NCBI RefSeq assembly: GCF_001311075.1
Contig: NZ_BBAD01000011.1
Span: 1-59,431 of the forward strand
DNA length: 59,431 nucleotides
Direction of reading: 5' to 3'
From: Secundilactobacillus similis DSM 23365 = JCM 2765
GTDB taxonomy: Bacteria > Bacillota > Bacilli > Lactobacillales > Lactobacillaceae
Positions 19,357-30,792 of the stretch are shown here, in pieces (the first letter of the stretch is position 1; every line of letters begins with the position of its first letter). The notes beneath the pieces were generated by a model that did not search any database, had not been told where the DNA came from, and worked only from the letters and a program-made list of their open reading frames with translations. Both the position numbers and the translations under genes were made by a program.

Positions 19357-20016
19357 TTACGCGAGCTTGTTCAAAATCGCTTTGATGTCTTGGTAAACTG
19401 CGTCAATGTCGCGGTCACCATCAACTGTATGAAGAACGCCTTTTGATTGATAGAAATCAACCAATGGGGTGTTCATCTTGATGTTAACATCCAACCGATT
19501 CTTAACCGTTGCCGGTTTGTCATCTTCACGTTGGTAAAAGTCGTGGCCACCACAAACGTCACAAGTGCCTTCAACCTTTGTTGGGTTGTAGATCTTGTGA
19601 TACGTTGCCCCGCAGGTCCGACAAATGAACCGACCCGAAAGTCGTTCAATTAAGACTTCTGGTTCAACGTGGATATTGATAACGGCATCCACGTTCCGAT
19701 CCAATTCAGTCCCAAATTGATCAAGTGCTTCCGCTTGGTCAATTGTTCTTGGATAACCATCTAACATGTAGCCGTTAGCCACATCATCTTGTGACAAACG
19801 TTCGCGAACGATCCCGTTCGTCACTTCGTCAGGAACCAATTCACCCTTGTCGATGAACTTCTTAGCAGCAACACCCATCTCAGTTTCATTTTTCATGGCT
19901 TCACGGAAAATGTCACCAGTTGAGATATGCTGAATATCGAAGTCTTCGACAATTTTTTGTGCTTGAGTTCCCTTACCTGCACCAGGTAAGCCCATTAAAA
20001 TCAGATTCATTGACAT
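19357..20016 (-). CDS. adk: Adenylate kinase
   Basis: About 219 residues. P-loop [13 protein letters not shown], the AMP-binding region and a zinc-type LID with four cysteines (CRTC...CDVCGG) typical of Gram-positive Adk. It interconverts AMP, ADP and ATP. ATG 20016 follows AGGAGG by seven bases; the longer open frame to 20052 runs through the ribosome site and is rejected. Directly after secY (75 bp). Confidence 0.97.
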   Translation of the reverse strand: MSMNLILMGLPGAGKGTQAQKIVEDFDIQHISTGDIFREAMKNETEMGVAAKKFIDKGELVPDEVTNGIVRERLSQDDVANGYMLDGYPRTIDQAEALDQFGTELDRNVDAVINIHVEPEVLIERLSGRFICRTCGATYHKIYNPTKVEGTCDVCGGHDFYQREDDKPATVKNRLDVNIKMNTPLVDFYQSKGVLHTVDGDRDIDAVYQDIKAILNKLA

Positions 20017-20090
20017 TATGTTACCTCCTAGTAATCTGCTACAAAATGACAAGATGGTGTGCTGAACAAGTCACCACACCATTACTCGTC

Positions 20091-21391
20091 TCATTCAGCT
20101 GGACGTGGATCTTGGATGAAGCCGACATATTGTCGTTTCATCATTAACCCGTCGATCTGTTGAATCGTTTGAATTGCGACACCAACAACGATAAGTAAAC
20201 TAGTACCACCAAGTCCAATTGATTCATCCAGATTCCAAACGTTTTGAGCGATTAATGGAATCAACGCAACGAACCCTAAGAACAGTGCCCCAACCGTACT
20301 CAAACGCATGAGTAAGTTTGAAACATACACTTGAGTCTCATGTCCGGGCCAAACTCCTGGAATATAACTTCCTTGTTTTTGTAAGTTTTCGGATAACTTC
20401 TCTGGGTTAACCTGAACGAACGCATAGAAGAAAGTAAACAGGATAATTAAAATCGTGTATAAAATCGTGCCACCAGTTGATTGCATGTTGAAGATGTTAG
20501 TCATCACTTGATACCACGTGTCTTCAGAGTGGTTATTTGCGAACGCCATCAAGATGGTTTGAGGCGTTGCAATAAACGAACTCGCAAAAATAACTGGGAT
20601 CACGCCGGCAACGTTAACCTTTAATGGTAGATAACTGCTATCAGGGTCACCTGATACACGTCGGGTATACTGAATCGGAATCTTCCGATCAGCTTGTTGG
20701 ACCCAGGTCACAAACGTCACAATGATGAGGACCAAGATCACAATGCCGATGACAAACAGTATGTTCTGCCAGTTAACATCAGTCAGATAATTTTGATACA
20801 ACTGTTGAGCCCCGGTTGGCATTCTAGCAATAATCCCGGCGAAAATAATCATCGAGACACCGTTACCTAAACCGTGGTCGGTGATCATATCACCCATCCA
20901 AGTGGTCAGCATTGTACCACCAGTCAAAATCAAACCAATCATGGCGTAAGTCTTAACGCCTGGGTTATTCACCAGATTAAGACTACTTAGGGTGTTAAAC
21001 CCAGCCGTAATCCCAATTGATTGAACGAACGCAAGATAATCGTTAAGTAACGCGTATGTTGATTTAACTTTCTCCGACCGACTTCACCTTGTTTACTCCA
21101 TTCTACATATCGCGGTACGATATCCATCTGTAGAAGTTGGATCACAATTTGAGCGGTGATGTACGGTGACACCCCCATCGCGAAGATGGAGTAGTTTGTC
21201 AAACCGCCACCACTGAACATGTTTAAAATGCTGACCAATCCAGAAGACGCCACGCTTTGTAAAGCCTTCGCATTAACCCCAGGAACAGTAATATACGAGC
21301 CAATCCGGAAGACTACCAAAACCATCAGTGTAAAGAAAATCTTATTTCGAATATCTTTAACCTTAAACGCGTTTTTCATGGTTGAGAGCAT
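20091..21391 (-). CDS. secY: Protein translocase subunit SecY (frameshifted)
   Basis: Ten-span channel of the Sec translocon. The first part (KDIRNKIFFTLMVLVVFRIG, plug region, GVSPYITAQIVIQLLQMDIV) breaks near 21033. Adding one C to give ATC-CTT-GCG restores AFVQSIGITAGFNTLSSLNL and the rest of the protein to 20091. Corrected length is about 433 residues. The start ATG shares one base with the rplO stop (TAATG), indicating coupling. The gene is essential, so the break is very likely a sequencing error. Confidence 0.95.
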
Positions 21392-21828
21392 TAAATCACC
21401 TCAGTTTTACCGCCTGCAGCTTCGATTGCGGCAGTTGCACTAGCAGAGAACTTGTGCGCTTTAACCGTAAGCTTCTTTGAGATTTCGCCGTTACCAAGAA
21501 TCTTGATACCGTCTTTTTCGTTTTTAACGATGCCTGCTTCAACTAATGCTACAGGAGTAACTTCTGCACCATCTTCGAAACGATCGTTTAAGGTAGTTAA
21601 GTTAACGATAGCGAATTCTTTACGGCTAATGTTAGTAAAGCCGCGTTTAGGAATCCGACGGTACAAAGGCATTTGTCCACCTTCGAAACCAAGACGAGTC
21701 TTGCTACGAGCCTTTTGGCCCTTTTGACCACGACCGGATGTCTTACCGTTACCAGCAGAACGACCACGGCCTTTACGTGAACGTGTAAAACGTGATCCTT
21801 CAGATGGTTGTAATTCGTTCAACTTCAT
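21391..21828 (-). CDS. rplO: 50S ribosomal protein L15
   Basis: A 145-residue L15 ([20 protein letters not shown], then [20 protein letters not shown]). ATG 21828 has GGAGG eleven bases upstream; a GTG at 21840 overlaps that site. It is a late assembly protein of the 50S subunit, translationally coupled to secY. Intact. Confidence 0.97.
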   Translation of the reverse strand: MKLNELQPSEGSRFTRSRKGRGRSAGNGKTSGRGQKGQKARSKTRLGFEGGQMPLYRRIPKRGFTNISRKEFAIVNLTTLNDRFEDGAEVTPVALVEAGIVKNEKDGIKILGNGEISKKLTVKAHKFSASATAAIEAAGGKTEVI

Positions 21829-21855
21829 GAATGAAGGCACCTCCTTATTTTTTAA

Positions 21856-22038
21856 TTATTTAACTTCTTCAACTTTGATCAAGTGTGCAACTTGGAAAAG
21901 CGCACCGCGAGTAGCATCGTTGTCAGGAAGGACAACAGAGCTACTGATCTTCCGCAAGCCAAGGGCTTGAACGATCTTACGTTGCTTAGGAAGACGATGT
22001 GCGACACTGCGAGTCAAAGTAACCTTTAAATCAGCCAT
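21856..22038 (-). CDS. rpmD: 50S ribosomal protein L30
   Basis: A 60-residue L30 ([20 protein letters not shown]) with the conserved [15 protein letters not shown] segment. It sits between rpsE and rplO, as usual, with GGAGG before ATG 22038. Intact. Confidence 0.97.
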   Translation of the reverse strand: MADLKVTLTRSVAHRLPKQRKIVQALGLRKISSSVVLPDNDATRGALFQVAHLIKVEEVK

Positions 22039-22050
22039 GTTGAGATCCTC

Positions 22051-22554
22051 CTATTCAGCCAAGTGTTGAACTGAGACGCCACGTAAATCAGCAACTTCTT
22101 CAGCACGCTTCAATTGCTTTAAGCCTTCGAAGGTAGCACGAATTGCGTTGATTGGGGTGTCTGAGCCAAGACGCTTACTTGTAACATCGGCAACGCCAGC
22201 AAGTTCCATGACGGCACGAACAGCGCCACCAGCAGCAACCCCGGAACCTTCAGCGGCAGGCTTCAAAAGAATCCGGCCACCATCGTAAACTCCGATGATT
22301 TGATGTGGAATAGTAGTACCAACGATAGGCACTTCAATCAAGTTCTTGCGAGCGGCTTCAACAGCCTTACGGATTGCTTCAGGAACTTCCTGAGCTTTAC
22401 CAGTACCGAAGCCAACGTGACCTTTGTGATCACCGACAACGACAAGGGCTGCAAAACGGAGACGACGGCCACCTTTTACAACTTTGGTAATCCGGTTGAT
22501 TGACACAACGTTGTCTTCAAGATCCAACTTTTCAGGATCGATAAACTTTGCCAT
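22051..22554 (-). CDS. rpsE: 30S ribosomal protein S5
   Basis: A 167-residue S5. The N-terminal double-stranded RNA-binding fold ([20 protein letters not shown]) bears the loop [10 protein letters not shown], where spectinomycin-resistance changes occur in other species; the wild-type pattern is seen here. The C-terminal half has the [13 protein letters not shown] motif ([14 protein letters not shown]). It acts in mRNA helicase activity and decoding. Intact. Confidence 0.98.
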   Translation of the reverse strand: MAKFIDPEKLDLEDNVVSINRITKVVKGGRRLRFAALVVVGDHKGHVGFGTGKAQEVPEAIRKAVEAARKNLIEVPIVGTTIPHQIIGVYDGGRILLKPAAEGSGVAAGGAVRAVMELAGVADVTSKRLGSDTPINAIRATFEGLKQLKRAEEVADLRGVSVQHLAE

Positions 22555-22574
22555 TAGTGGTTATTCCTCCTTTT

Positions 22575-22931
22575 TTAGAATTGTAAGCCGTTTTCACGAG
22601 CTGCTTCTGCCAATGCTTGCACACGGCCGTGGTATAAGTAACCGCCACGATCAAAGACAACTTCGGAAATCTTCTTGGCAGCGGCACGGTCTGCAACAAG
22701 CTTACCAACTGCTTGGGCTTGTTCCGTCTTGTTACCGGCTGCTACTTCACTATCTAATGTCGAGGCACTGACCAGCGTCACACCCGCTACGTCATCAATT
22801 ACTTGAGCGTAGATGTTTTTGTTAGAACGGAAAACATTTAAGCGTGGGCGCTCTGCAGTACCAGAAATCTTGTTACGAACGCGTCCATGGCGCTTTTGAC
22901 GTGTCTTGTTCTTATCTGGTTTCGAAATCAA
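22575..22931 (-). CDS. rplR: 50S ribosomal protein L18
   Basis: About 118 residues. It starts [20 protein letters not shown] and ends [20 protein letters not shown], the 5S rRNA-binding L18 signature. TTG 22931 is preferred because GAGG lies eight bases upstream and the family starts MISKPDKN; a GTG at 22940 overlaps the ribosome site. Intact. Confidence 0.95.
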   Translation of the reverse strand: MISKPDKNKTRQKRHGRVRNKISGTAERPRLNVFRSNKNIYAQVIDDVAGVTLVSASTLDSEVAAGNKTEQAQAVGKLVADRAAAKKISEVVFDRGGYLYHGRVQALAEAARENGLQF

Positions 22932-22974
22932 AATAGTCACCTCTTTGAATTTATTGTGAACTGCTTACGCAGCA

Positions 22975-23508
22975 TTATTTACCAGTTTTACCTTCTTTAA
23001 GGGTGATGTGTTCGTTTTCGTAACGAATACCTTTACCCTTGTAAGGTTCTGGTGAACGAACGGCACGGATTTCAGCAGCGAAGTCACCGACTTCTTGCTT
23101 GCTGATTCCGTCGATCTTGATCGTGTTGTTGTCAGGAACTTCAACCTTCAAGTTTGAAGGAACTTCCATTTCAACTGGGTTTGAGTAACCCACACTTAAG
23201 ATCAACTTGCCCTTTAATTGGGCACGGTAACCAACACCGACAAGCTTTAAGGTCTTAGAGAAACCCTTAGTAACCCCTTCAACCATGTTGTTGAAGTTGG
23301 CACGAGTAGTTCCGTGTAAGGCACGGGTCTTGTTGTTGTTGTCTGAACGATCGAAGTTAACTTCGCCTTCGGAAACGTTCATCGTGATGATTGGTGAGAA
23401 AGTCCGAGTGATTTCACCCTTAGGACCTTTAACCGTAACGTCATTGCCGTCACGCTTAACTTCTACACCGGCTGGAATAGTAACTGTCTTGTATCCAATA
23501 CGACTCAT
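22975..23508 (-). CDS. rplF: 50S ribosomal protein L6
   Basis: A 177-residue L6 ([40 protein letters not shown]). Two-domain protein near the sarcin-ricin loop where elongation factors bind. GGAGG precedes ATG 23508. Intact and in standard order. Confidence 0.98.
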   Translation of the reverse strand: MSRIGYKTVTIPAGVEVKRDGNDVTVKGPKGEITRTFSPIITMNVSEGEVNFDRSDNNNKTRALHGTTRANFNNMVEGVTKGFSKTLKLVGVGYRAQLKGKLILSVGYSNPVEMEVPSNLKVEVPDNNTIKIDGISKQEVGDFAAEIRAVRSPEPYKGKGIRYENEHITLKEGKTGK

Positions 23509-23538
23509 TGAGTAGGCACCTCCTTACTTATTAAAAGT

Positions 23539-23936
23539 TTACCAAACGTAGGCGAGTACTTCGCCACCGATTTTCTTTGCGCGGGCTTCTTTGTCAGTCA
23601 CAACACCTTCAGATGTTGAGATGATGGCAATTCCTAAACCGTTAAGGACCTTAGGAACAGCATCTGACTTAACGTAAGTACGTAACCCTGGCTTTGAAAT
23701 ACGCTTCAAACCAGAAATGACACGTTGCTTGTCACGGCCGTACTTAAGAAATACGCGGATGATGCCTTGCTTGTTGTCTTCGATATATTCAACGTCGCGA
23801 ATGAACCTTCACGCTTCAAGATTTCGGCGATGTCGCGCTTCATCTTTGATGCAGGCACTTCTAATGATTCGTGGTAAACCATGTTGGCGTTCCGGATCCG
23901 AGTCAAGAAGTCTGCAATTGGGTCAGTCATAGACAT
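23539..23936 (-). CDS. rpsH: 30S ribosomal protein S8 (frameshifted)
   Basis: S8 binds the central domain of 16S rRNA and represses the spc operon in many bacteria. The start [20 protein letters not shown] is typical. A missing base near 23807 (GAAGG-TTC) throws the frame out after ILKREG. Restoring it gives [20 protein letters not shown] and the conserved C-terminus [20 protein letters not shown] ending VW at 23539. As read, a short aberrant frame ends at 23706. Likely a sequencing error. Confidence 0.95.
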
Positions 23937-23966
23937 TAACGTTTATCCTCCTTTATAGTGTACTTT

Positions 23967-24152
23967 TTACCAGCTAGCTTTCTTCATGCCAGGAATTTGA
24001 CCCTTGTGGGCAAGATCCCGTAAGCAAAGTCGGCATAAGTGGAATTTGCGATAAACTGAATGTGGACGACCACAACGTTCGCAACGCGTATAAGCTTGTG
24101 TCGAGTATTTAGCAGGACGCTGACTCTTAACAATCATTGATTTTTTAGCCAC
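23967..24152 (-). CDS. rpsN: 30S ribosomal protein S14 type Z
   Basis: A 61-residue zinc-binding S14. The two CxxC pairs are CERC and CRLC in a compact arrangement. GTG 24152 is chosen because AAGGAGGG lies seven bases before it. In the raw sequence this gene appears fused to rplE because of a frameshift in rplE; the ribosome site and corrected rplE stop show two genes. Intact. Confidence 0.93.
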   Translation of the reverse strand: MAKKSMIVKSQRPAKYSTQAYTRCERCGRPHSVYRKFHLCRLCLRDLAHKGQIPGMKKASW

Positions 24153-24165
24153 AATAATACCCTCC

Positions 24166-24707
24166 TTACTTAGTAAATGGCATGCAAGTTGAGTTAACAA
24201 CTCGCGTGATTCTTCATCAGTATTGGCAGTTGTTACAATAACAATGTCAAGACCACGAACACGGTTAACGTTATCGTAGTTGATTTCTGGGAAGATTAAT
24301 TGTTCACGAACACCAAGCGTATAGTTACCACGACCATCAAAGGCGCGGGAGCTGATACCATGGAAGTCACGAACACGTGGTAAAGAAACGTTAACTAACT
24401 TGTCTAAGAATTCATACATACGTTGGCCACGTAATGTAACCTTGGCACCGATTGCGTTACCTTCACGTAAACGGAAACCGGCGATTGACTTCTTAGCCTT
24501 AGTGATTAACGGCTTTTGACCAGCAATTAATCCAAGTTCTTCAACTGCTTCATCCAAGTTCTTTGCGTTGGCAGTGGCGTCACCGACACCCATGTTCAAC
24601 ACGATCTTGTCAAGCTTTGGCGCTTGCATGATTGAAGTGTAGTTAAACTTTTCAATCATTGATGGAACGATTTCATTAGTGTACTTCTCTTGTAAACGAT
24701 TAGCCAT
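24166..24707 (-). CDS. rplE: 50S ribosomal protein L5 (frameshift near 3' end)
   Basis: L5 binds 5S rRNA and contacts the small-subunit head. Typical segments include [20 protein letters not shown] and [20 protein letters not shown]. One G missing near 24186 (CTTG-GCATG) removes the normal end LGMPFTK and runs the frame into rpsN. Restoring it puts the stop at 24166 and the length at 180 residues, the family norm. Probably a sequencing error. Confidence 0.95.
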
Positions 24708-24732
24708 TAGTTTGATAATCCTCCTTCCTTAA

Positions 24733-25041
24733 TTACTTAATGATTTCGCCGGACTTCTTGGCGAAACGAACTTTTTTGCCGTCTTCAACACGGAAACCAA
24801 CACGGGTTGGTTCGTTAGTTGAAGGATCAAGTAGCATTACATTAGATACGTGAATTGGTGCTTCAGTATCAATGATGCCGCCTTGAGGATTGGCTTGAGA
24901 AGCTTTTTGATGCTTCTTGATCATGTTAACGCCTTCGACGATGACACGGTCCTTGGCAGCAAGGGTCTTTTTAACAGTTCCTTCTTTACCCTTGTCCTTA
25001 CCACTGATCACGCGAACTTTATCACCAGTTTTAATGAACAT
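24733..25041 (-). CDS. rplX: 50S ribosomal protein L24
   Basis: About 102 residues: KOW motif [17 protein letters not shown], then [11 protein letters not shown] and VRFAKKSGE. It initiates 50S assembly. ATG 25041 is favoured by GGAGG ten bases upstream; the GTG at 25053 is part of the ribosome site. Intact. Confidence 0.96.
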   Translation of the reverse strand: MFIKTGDKVRVISGKDKGKEGTVKKTLAAKDRVIVEGVNMIKKHQKASQANPQGGIIDTEAPIHVSNVMLLDPSTNEPTRVGFRVEDGKKVRFAKKSGEIIK

Positions 25042-25072
25042 CCTGTTTGGCACCTCCTTATTTTCGAAACGA

Positions 25073-25441
25073 TTAAAGCACTTCTGGTGCTAAAGAAACA
25101 ATCTTCATGTAATCATTGTCACGCAATTCACGCGCAACTGGTCCGAAAATACGAGTGCCTTGTGGACTCTTATCATCACGGATTAATACCGCAGCATTTT
25201 CATCAAACTTGATGTATGAGCCATCGGCACGACGTACACGAGAAGTTGTCCGAACGACAACTGCTTTAACAACTTGTCCCTTTTTGACAACGCCACCTGG
25301 TGTTGCTTGTTTAACCGTAGCAACGATCACGTCCCCGATACTTGCGTAACGGCGCTTTGAGCCACCCAAAACTTTAATAGTTAAAATTTCCCGGGCACCA
25401 GAATTGTCAGCGACTTTCAAACGAGATTCTTGTTGGATCAC
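25073..25441 (-). CDS. rplN: 50S ribosomal protein L14
   Basis: A 122-residue L14 ([39 protein letters not shown]). It forms an intersubunit bridge and binds silencing factor RsfS in other bacteria. Intact, with GGAGG upstream. Confidence 0.98.
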   Translation of the reverse strand: MIQQESRLKVADNSGAREILTIKVLGGSKRRYASIGDVIVATVKQATPGGVVKKGQVVKAVVVRTTSRVRRADGSYIKFDENAAVLIRDDKSPQGTRIFGPVARELRDNDYMKIVSLAPEVL

Positions 25442-25495
25442 CGTAGTGTCCTCCTTTCACTTTTAAGTAAAGCAGAATACGATAAATTGTCGAAA

Positions 25496-25762
25496 CTAGA
25501 TAATAACTGCCTTTTCAACAACTTCAAGAAGTCGGAAACGAACAGTCTTAGATAATGGACGAGTTTCCATGATTTCAACAATGTCGCCAGTCTTGGCAAC
25601 GTTTTGTTCGTCACGGGCTTTGTACTTTTTAGTGTACTTGATCCGCTTACCATATACTGGATGATTCTTGTAAGTTTCAACGGCAACAGTGATCGTCTTG
25701 TCCATCTTATCTGAAACAACACGGCCACGGTATGTCTTACGAGCATTACGTTCTTCAGCCAT
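25496..25762 (-). CDS. rpsQ: 30S ribosomal protein S17
   Basis: An 88-residue OB-fold S17 ([40 protein letters not shown]). It binds the 5' domain of 16S rRNA. GGAGG precedes ATG 25762. Intact. Confidence 0.97.
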   Translation of the reverse strand: MAEERNARKTYRGRVVSDKMDKTITVAVETYKNHPVYGKRIKYTKKYKARDEQNVAKTGDIVEIMETRPLSKTVRFRLLEVVEKAVII

Positions 25763-25785
25763 TAATTATTCCTCCTTATCGTAGT

Positions 25786-25992
25786 CTACTTGCTTAATTC
25801 TTGTTGACGAAGCACAGTTTTGATCCGTGCAATATTCTTACGAACCTGCTTCAAACGAGCAGTGTTTTCCAATTGACCAGTAGCTAATTGGAAACGAAGG
25901 TTGAATAATTCGTCCTTGTAGCCTTTTTCTTTTTCAAGCATTTCAGCAGTGGTTAATTCTTTAATTTCATTAGCCTTCATTTGATTCGCCAC
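25786..25992 (-). CDS. rpmC: 50S ribosomal protein L29
   Basis: A 68-residue L29: two antiparallel helices ([20 protein letters not shown], then [20 protein letters not shown]). Sits by the tunnel exit. It overlaps the rplP 3' end by 23 bp. The second Met (25980) is the usual family start, so the true start may be four codons later. Confidence 0.95.
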   Translation of the reverse strand: MANQMKANEIKELTTAEMLEKEKGYKDELFNLRFQLATGQLENTARLKQVRKNIARIKTVLRQQELSK

Positions 25993-26404
25993 CTACTTCC
26001 TCGCGCGTAATGATCTTCGTGCGAACTGGCAGTTTCATGGCAGCTAAGCGTAAAGCTTCACGTGCAACTTCTTCAGAAACGCCACCGACTTCAAACATTA
26101 CCTTTTCACGTTTAACGGGTGCAACCCAACCTGCAGGTGCCCCTTTACCATTACCCATACGAACGCCGACACCTTTTTCAGTGTAGGACTTGTGAGGGAA
26201 AATCTTAATCCAAACTTTCCCACCACGCTTCATGTAACGCGTCATGGCAATACGAGCAGCTTCGATTTGACGGTTTGAGATCCAGCTTGAATCTAATGCT
26301 TGCAAACCGTATTCACCGAAAGCAACTGACTTGCCACCTTTAGCAGCGCCACGTAACTTACCGCGGTGCTCACGACGGTGCTTAACTCGCTTTGGTACTA
26401 GCAT
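25970..26404 (-). CDS. rplP: 50S ribosomal protein L16
   Basis: A 144-residue L16 ([40 protein letters not shown]). It positions A-site tRNA in the peptidyl-transferase region. Its 3' end overlaps rpmC, which suggests coupling, and it follows rpsC by two bases. Intact. Confidence 0.98.
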   Translation of the reverse strand: MLVPKRVKHRREHRGKLRGAAKGGKSVAFGEYGLQALDSSWISNRQIEAARIAMTRYMKRGGKVWIKIFPHKSYTEKGVGVRMGNGKGAPAGWVAPVKREKVMFEVGGVSEEVAREALRLAAMKLPVRTKIITREEVGGESNEG

Positions 26405-26406
26405 GT

Positions 26407-27075
26407 TTATTTCCCTCCTTTGTTGTTATTTTGGTCAGCGTTAGGCTTAGTTGGCAAAATTTCGCCACGGTAGATCCAAGTCTTAACACCTAATGAACCG
26501 TAAGTTGTGTGTGCTTCAACCCAGGCGTAATCAATGTCTGCACGTAAAGTATGCAAAGGCACAGTGCCATCTGAGTAAGCTTCAACACGAGACATATCTG
26601 CACCGTTTAAACGACCAGCAACTTGGGTTTTGATCCCCTTGGCGCCAGAACGCATCGTCCGTTGCATTGCCCCACGCATTGCACGACGGAAAGCAACACG
26701 GCCTTCAAGTTGACGTGCAATGTTTTCACCAACTAATTTTGCATCCAAATCAGGTTTCTTGATTTCGATGATGTTGATGTGTACTCGTTTGCCAGTTAAG
26801 TTGTTCAATTCCTTACGGAGATTTTCAACTTCTGACCCACCTTTACCAATAACCATACCAGGCTTAGCGGTGTGAATTGAAATGTTGACGCGGTTAGCGG
26901 CACGTTCAATTTCTACCGTTGAGACTGAGGCATCTGCAAGGCGCTTTTCGATATATTTGCGGATTTTGAGGTCTTCGCCAAGGTAAGCAGCAAATTCTTT
27001 TTCAGCATACCACTTTGCTTCCCAGTCGCGAATAATGCCGACACGCAATCCGGTTGGATTAATCTTTTGACCCAC
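26407..27075 (-). CDS. rpsC: 30S ribosomal protein S3
   Basis: A 222-residue S3 ([20 protein letters not shown]) with the KH GXXG loop in [20 protein letters not shown] and the C-terminal domain [20 protein letters not shown]. It forms the mRNA entry helicase with S4 and S5. Intact. Confidence 0.98.
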   Translation of the reverse strand: MGQKINPTGLRVGIIRDWEAKWYAEKEFAAYLGEDLKIRKYIEKRLADASVSTVEIERAANRVNISIHTAKPGMVIGKGGSEVENLRKELNNLTGKRVHINIIEIKKPDLDAKLVGENIARQLEGRVAFRRAMRGAMQRTMRSGAKGIKTQVAGRLNGADMSRVEAYSDGTVPLHTLRADIDYAWVEAHTTYGSLGVKTWIYRGEILPTKPNADQNNNKGGK

Positions 27076-27087
27076 GCGTTATCCCTC

Positions 27088-27435
27088 CTATTTTTCAGAT
27101 ACGACTACTGTGATGTGACTTGTACGCTTGTTGATTGGTGAAGCAGAACCTTTGGCACGAGGACGGAACCGCTTAAGGGTTGGTCCTTCGTTGACAAAGA
27201 CTTCGCTGACAACTAAATCACTGCGATCTAAGTCAAAATTGTTTTCAGCGTTTGCAACTGCTGAAAGTAAAACTTTTTCAACGATTGGTGAAGCACCACG
27301 AGGGGTGAACTTCAAGATAGCAATCGCTTCGGCCACGCTCTTACCTCTGATAAGATCAACGACAAGGCGGACCTTACGTGCGGCAATACGAACTGTTTTC
27401 GCAGTTGCCTTTGCTGATGTCACTTGTTCAGCCAT
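27088..27435 (-). CDS. rplV: 50S ribosomal protein L22
   Basis: A 115-residue L22 ([24 protein letters not shown] segment; here [20 protein letters not shown]) with the extended hairpin [20 protein letters not shown] that reaches into the exit tunnel near the macrolide site. Intact. Confidence 0.97.
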   Translation of the reverse strand: MAEQVTSAKATAKTVRIAARKVRLVVDLIRGKSVAEAIAILKFTPRGASPIVEKVLLSAVANAENNFDLDRSDLVVSEVFVNEGPTLKRFRPRAKGSASPINKRTSHITVVVSEK

Positions 27436-27451
27436 TAGCTAATCCTCCTTA

Positions 27452-27730
27452 TTATTTTCCTGTCTTCTTATCGTCGCCAGAATGGCCACGGAAAGTACGA
27501 GTTGGTACAAATTCACCTAACTTGTGACCAACCATGTCTTCTTGAATGAACACTGGAACGTTCTTACGACCATCGTAAACAGCGATCGTGAAGCCGATGA
27601 AACTTGGGAAAATCGTTGAACGACGTGACCAAGTCTTGATAACCGTCTTCTTATCTTGATCCTTTTGTGCATCGATCTTCTTCAAAAGATGTTCATCAGC
27701 GAATGGTCCCTTTTTTAAACTACGACCCAT
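27452..27730 (-). CDS. rpsS: 30S ribosomal protein S19
   Basis: A 92-residue S19 ([40 protein letters not shown]). It partners S13 in the head of the small subunit. Intact and in standard order. Confidence 0.98.
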   Translation of the reverse strand: MGRSLKKGPFADEHLLKKIDAQKDQDKKTVIKTWSRRSTIFPSFIGFTIAVYDGRKNVPVFIQEDMVGHKLGEFVPTRTFRGHSGDDKKTGK

Positions 27731-27775
27731 TAGATTACCCTCCTTATGAGTGAGATTTCTTAAGCAACAAGTTGA

Positions 27776-28612
27776 TTACTTCCGACCCTTACGGCGAACG
27801 ATAAACTTGTTTGAACGTGCTTTGGTAGAACGAGTCTTCTTACCAGCAGTCTTCTTACCCCATGGTGATAATGGTGATGGACGACCGATAGGCGCTTTAC
27901 CTTCACCACCACCATGAGGGTGATCGTTAGGGTTCATAACAGACCCACGAGATTGTGGACGCTTGCCAACCCAACGGTTACGACCGGCTTTACCAACGTT
28001 GACCAAGCCGTGTTCTTCGTTACCAACAGTACCGATAGTGGCACGGTTAACGGCAAGAATCATCCGAACTTCACCAGAAGTTAAACGAACAAGGGCATAT
28101 TTGCCTTCTTTACCTAACAATTGAGCTGAGGCACCAGCAGAACGAACTAATTGTCCACCCTTACCTGGCTTCAATTCGATGTTATGAATCGTTGTCCCAT
28201 CAGGAATGTTCTTTAATGGTAATGCGTTACCAACTTTGATATCGGCATCTGGACCAGATTGAACTTTATCGCCAACCTTAAGGCCCTTAGGTGCTAAGAT
28301 GTAAGTCTTCACACCGTCAGAGTAAACTAACAATGCAATGTTAGCAGTCCGGTTTGGATCGTATTCGATAGCCTTAACCGTTGCAGTAACATCATCTTTA
28401 GTACGCTTGAAGTCGATGATCCGGTATTGAGTCTTGTTACCGCCGCCACGGTGACGAACCGTTTTGTGACCGTAGTTGTTACGGCCGGCAGTGTGACTCT
28501 GTGATTCGAGTAATGACTTTTCTGGCTTTGACTTCGTGATAACTTGGCTGTAGTCAATGCTAGTCATATTACGCCGACCATTGCTGGTTGGTTTGTATAC
28601 TTTAATCGCCAC
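27776..28612 (-). CDS. rplB: 50S ribosomal protein L2
   Basis: A 278-residue L2 ([40 protein letters not shown] with the conserved histidine near the peptidyl-transferase centre). Required for subunit association. Intact. Confidence 0.98.
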   Translation of the reverse strand: MAIKVYKPTSNGRRNMTSIDYSQVITKSKPEKSLLESQSHTAGRNNYGHKTVRHRGGGNKTQYRIIDFKRTKDDVTATVKAIEYDPNRTANIALLVYSDGVKTYILAPKGLKVGDKVQSGPDADIKVGNALPLKNIPDGTTIHNIELKPGKGGQLVRSAGASAQLLGKEGKYALVRLTSGEVRMILAVNRATIGTVGNEEHGLVNVGKAGRNRWVGKRPQSRGSVMNPNDHPHGGGEGKAPIGRPSPLSPWGKKTAGKKTRSTKARSNKFIVRRKGRK

Positions 28613-28640
28613 GTTGATTTCCTCCTATATTAATAAATTG

Positions 28641-28928
28641 TTATTCTTCGCCGAATAACTTGATTTCTTTTGAATCAGCTGACAAGGTCACGATAGCCTT
28701 ACGACGCTTCTTAGTGTAGCCTTCGTAACGGCCTTGACGCTTCAGCTTACCCTTAACGTTCATGATGTTAACTTTAACAACAGTAACGTCAAAGATTTCT
28801 TCGATTGCTTTTTTAACTTGGGTCTTCGTAGCACGAACGTCTACGTCGAACGTGTAACGCTTGTCATCAAGTAAAGCGGTAGATGCTTCAGTAATGACTG
28901 GGCGTAAAATAATATCGCGTGCTTCCAT
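28641..28928 (-). CDS. rplW: 50S ribosomal protein L23
   Basis: A 95-residue L23 ([40 protein letters not shown]). It forms the docking site for trigger factor and SRP at the tunnel exit. ATG 28928 overlaps the rplD stop. Intact. Confidence 0.98.
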   Translation of the reverse strand: MEARDIILRPVITEASTALLDDKRYTFDVDVRATKTQVKKAIEEIFDVTVVKVNIMNVKGKLKRQGRYEGYTKKRRKAIVTLSADSKEIKLFGEE

Positions 28929-29550
28929 TATGCGAGCACCTCCTCGATTTGAGAAAGAGCAGCTTGGGTCAAGACGAGCTTGTCACTGTTAATGACATCA
29001 AGTACGTTGATCCCCTTAGCATCGATAACCTTAACGTTAGCTAAGTTACGAGCGGCTAATTCTGCATTCTTGTTATCTTCCTCAAGAACCACTAAAGTTT
29101 TAGTTGAAACGTTCAAGCTAGCTAATGATGCCGCAAAGTCTTTCGTCTTTGGTTGATCAAAGCTGAATGCATCAACAACAACTAAACTATTGTCAATGAC
29201 CTTTTGTGAAAGCACTGACTTCAATGCTAAACGCGTAACCTTCTTTGGAAGATGGTAAGCGTATGAGCGTGGTGTAGGACCGAATACGGTACCACCACCA
29301 ACCCAGATTGGTGAACGTGTCGAACCGGCACGTGCACGGCCAGTACCCTTTTGACGCCAAGGCTTCTTGCCACCGCCACGAACTGCACTACGGTTTTTAA
29401 CCGCATGAGTACCTTGACGAAGTGAAGCACGTTGCATCAAAACAGTGTCAAATACGACGTTTTCGTTTGGTTCAACGGCGAAATGGCATCGTTTAAAGTA
29501 ACGTCACCATTTTGGCTACCGTCTTGCTTAAATAAAGTAACACTAGTCAT
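28928..29550 (-). CDS. rplD: 50S ribosomal protein L4 (frameshift near 5' end)
   Basis: L4 lines the exit tunnel and can autoregulate the S10 operon. ATG 29550 ([20 protein letters not shown]) has GGAGG upstream. One T missing near 29483 (ATT-TTC-GCC) breaks the frame; restoring it gives [20 protein letters not shown] and continues into the large intact remainder ([20 protein letters not shown]). Corrected length is 207 residues. Likely a sequencing error. Confidence 0.95.
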
Positions 29551-29567
29551 TTACGTTTCCTCCTTTC

Positions 29568-30203
29568 TTATTTCTTAGGTGCGCGAACGGCACTCTTGAT
29601 TTCAACGAATGACTTGTTGGCGCCAGGAACGTTCCCGCTAACCAATAAAACATTGTTTTCAACATCAGCACGTACGATCTTCAAGTTTTGGATCGTCCGA
29701 GTGTTGTTACCCATCCGGCCTGGTAAGAGCTTACCCTTAAATACCCGGTTGATAACGGCACCTAATGAACCTGGACGACGGTGGTAACGAGAACCGTGGG
29801 TTTCAGGTCCACGACTTTGGCCGTCCTTGTGAATGTTACCTTGGTAACCATGACCTTTTGTAGTACCAGTGACATCAACGTACTCACCGGCTTCAAAAAT
29901 GTCTGCCTTGACTTCGTCTGCTACCTTGTAGTCTCCTAGCTCAACATCTCTGATTTCATGAATGAAGCGCTTAGGAGTCGTGTTTGCTTTTGCTGCATGA
30001 CCTTTTTCGGGTTTGTTACTTAAAACATCGCGCTTGTCTTCGTAACCTAATTGAATGGCATCGTAACCGTCATTGGCAACCGTCTTAACTTGTAACACAA
30101 CGTTAGGAGTGGTTTCGATAACAGTAACTGGAATTAATTCGCCATTTTCAGTGAAGACTTGCGTCATACCGACTTTTTTACCTAAGATTCCTTTAGTGGT
30201 CAT
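29568..30203 (-). CDS. rplC: 50S ribosomal protein L3
   Basis: A 211-residue L3 ([40 protein letters not shown] near the peptidyl-transferase centre). Early assembly protein. GGAGGTG lies before ATG 30203. Intact. Confidence 0.98.
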   Translation of the reverse strand: MTTKGILGKKVGMTQVFTENGELIPVTVIETTPNVVLQVKTVANDGYDAIQLGYEDKRDVLSNKPEKGHAAKANTTPKRFIHEIRDVELGDYKVADEVKADIFEAGEYVDVTGTTKGHGYQGNIHKDGQSRGPETHGSRYHRRPGSLGAVINRVFKGKLLPGRMGNNTRTIQNLKIVRADVENNVLLVSGNVPGANKSFVEIKSAVRAPKK

Positions 30204-30250
30204 GAGTACACCTCCGATATAATGTAATTTTATTTATTTGACCCTTTAAA

Positions 30251-30559
30251 TTATAACTTGATTTCGATATCCACACCTGAAGGCAAGTCTAACTTCATTA
30301 ATGAGTCAACTGTCTTTGGCGTTGGGTTAACGATATCGATCAACCGTTTGTGAGTGCGCATTTCGAATTGTTCACGCGACTTCTTAAACTTATGTGGTGA
30401 ACGAAGCACCGTGTAAATCGTACGTTCCGTTGGTAATGGAATTGGTCCTGAAATTTCAGCACCTGTACGCTTTGCAGTTTCAACAATCTTTTCTGCAGAT
30501 TGATCTAAGATACGGTGTTCGTAAGCCTTCAAACGGATACGAATTTTTTGTTTTGCCAT
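30251..30559 (-). CDS. rpsJ: 30S ribosomal protein S10
   Basis: A 102-residue S10 ([40 protein letters not shown]). It is both a head protein of the 30S subunit and NusE, the partner of NusB in antitermination. First gene of the S10-spc-alpha operon, with AAGGAGGG before ATG 30559 and a ~160-base leader upstream. Confidence 0.98.
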   Translation of the reverse strand: MAKQKIRIRLKAYEHRILDQSAEKIVETAKRTGAEISGPIPLPTERTIYTVLRSPHKFKKSREQFEMRTHKRLIDIVNPTPKTVDSLMKLDLPSGVDIEIKL

Positions 30560-30718
30560 TGGATTCCCTCCTTACGTCTATTTTGAAAATAAGACTAACT
30601 CCGTGAAAATTACCGTCACACCCCGTGGCAAAGCGGCCGGGTGTGCCGCAACCTTTCACATCAACGCTTTGCTATGCGAAGCTCCTAGGGGCATGCCCCG
30701 GAAATTCAGCACCTATCT
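30560..30718 (-). promoter_or_regulatory. S10 operon 5' leader with hairpins
   Basis: The transcript from the promoter at 30719-30747 has about 160 untranslated bases. It contains GGGGCATGCCCC (30689-30700) and a larger hairpin with arms CACACCC and GGGTGTG (about 30616-30650). Leaders here bind L4 in several bacteria; whether this one does is not shown by sequence alone. Confidence 0.5.
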
Positions 30719-30747
30719 ATGATACAAAATAAATCCCCGTTTGACAA
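30719..30747 (-). promoter_or_regulatory. Promoter of S10-spc-alpha operon
   Basis: TTGTCA (30747-30742), 17 bp, TATCAT (30724-30719) on the minus strand. No other strong promoter was noticed within the 14-kb operon. Confidence 0.75.
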
Positions 30748-30792
30748 GGATTTTCGGTAATTTTTTTCAATCCCGAATCCGCGTGGTCACTC

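Noticed and set aside
23967..24707. Apparent L5-S14 fusion protein
   Set aside because: Explained by one missing G near 24186; the L5 stop and the S14 ribosome site are both present once corrected.
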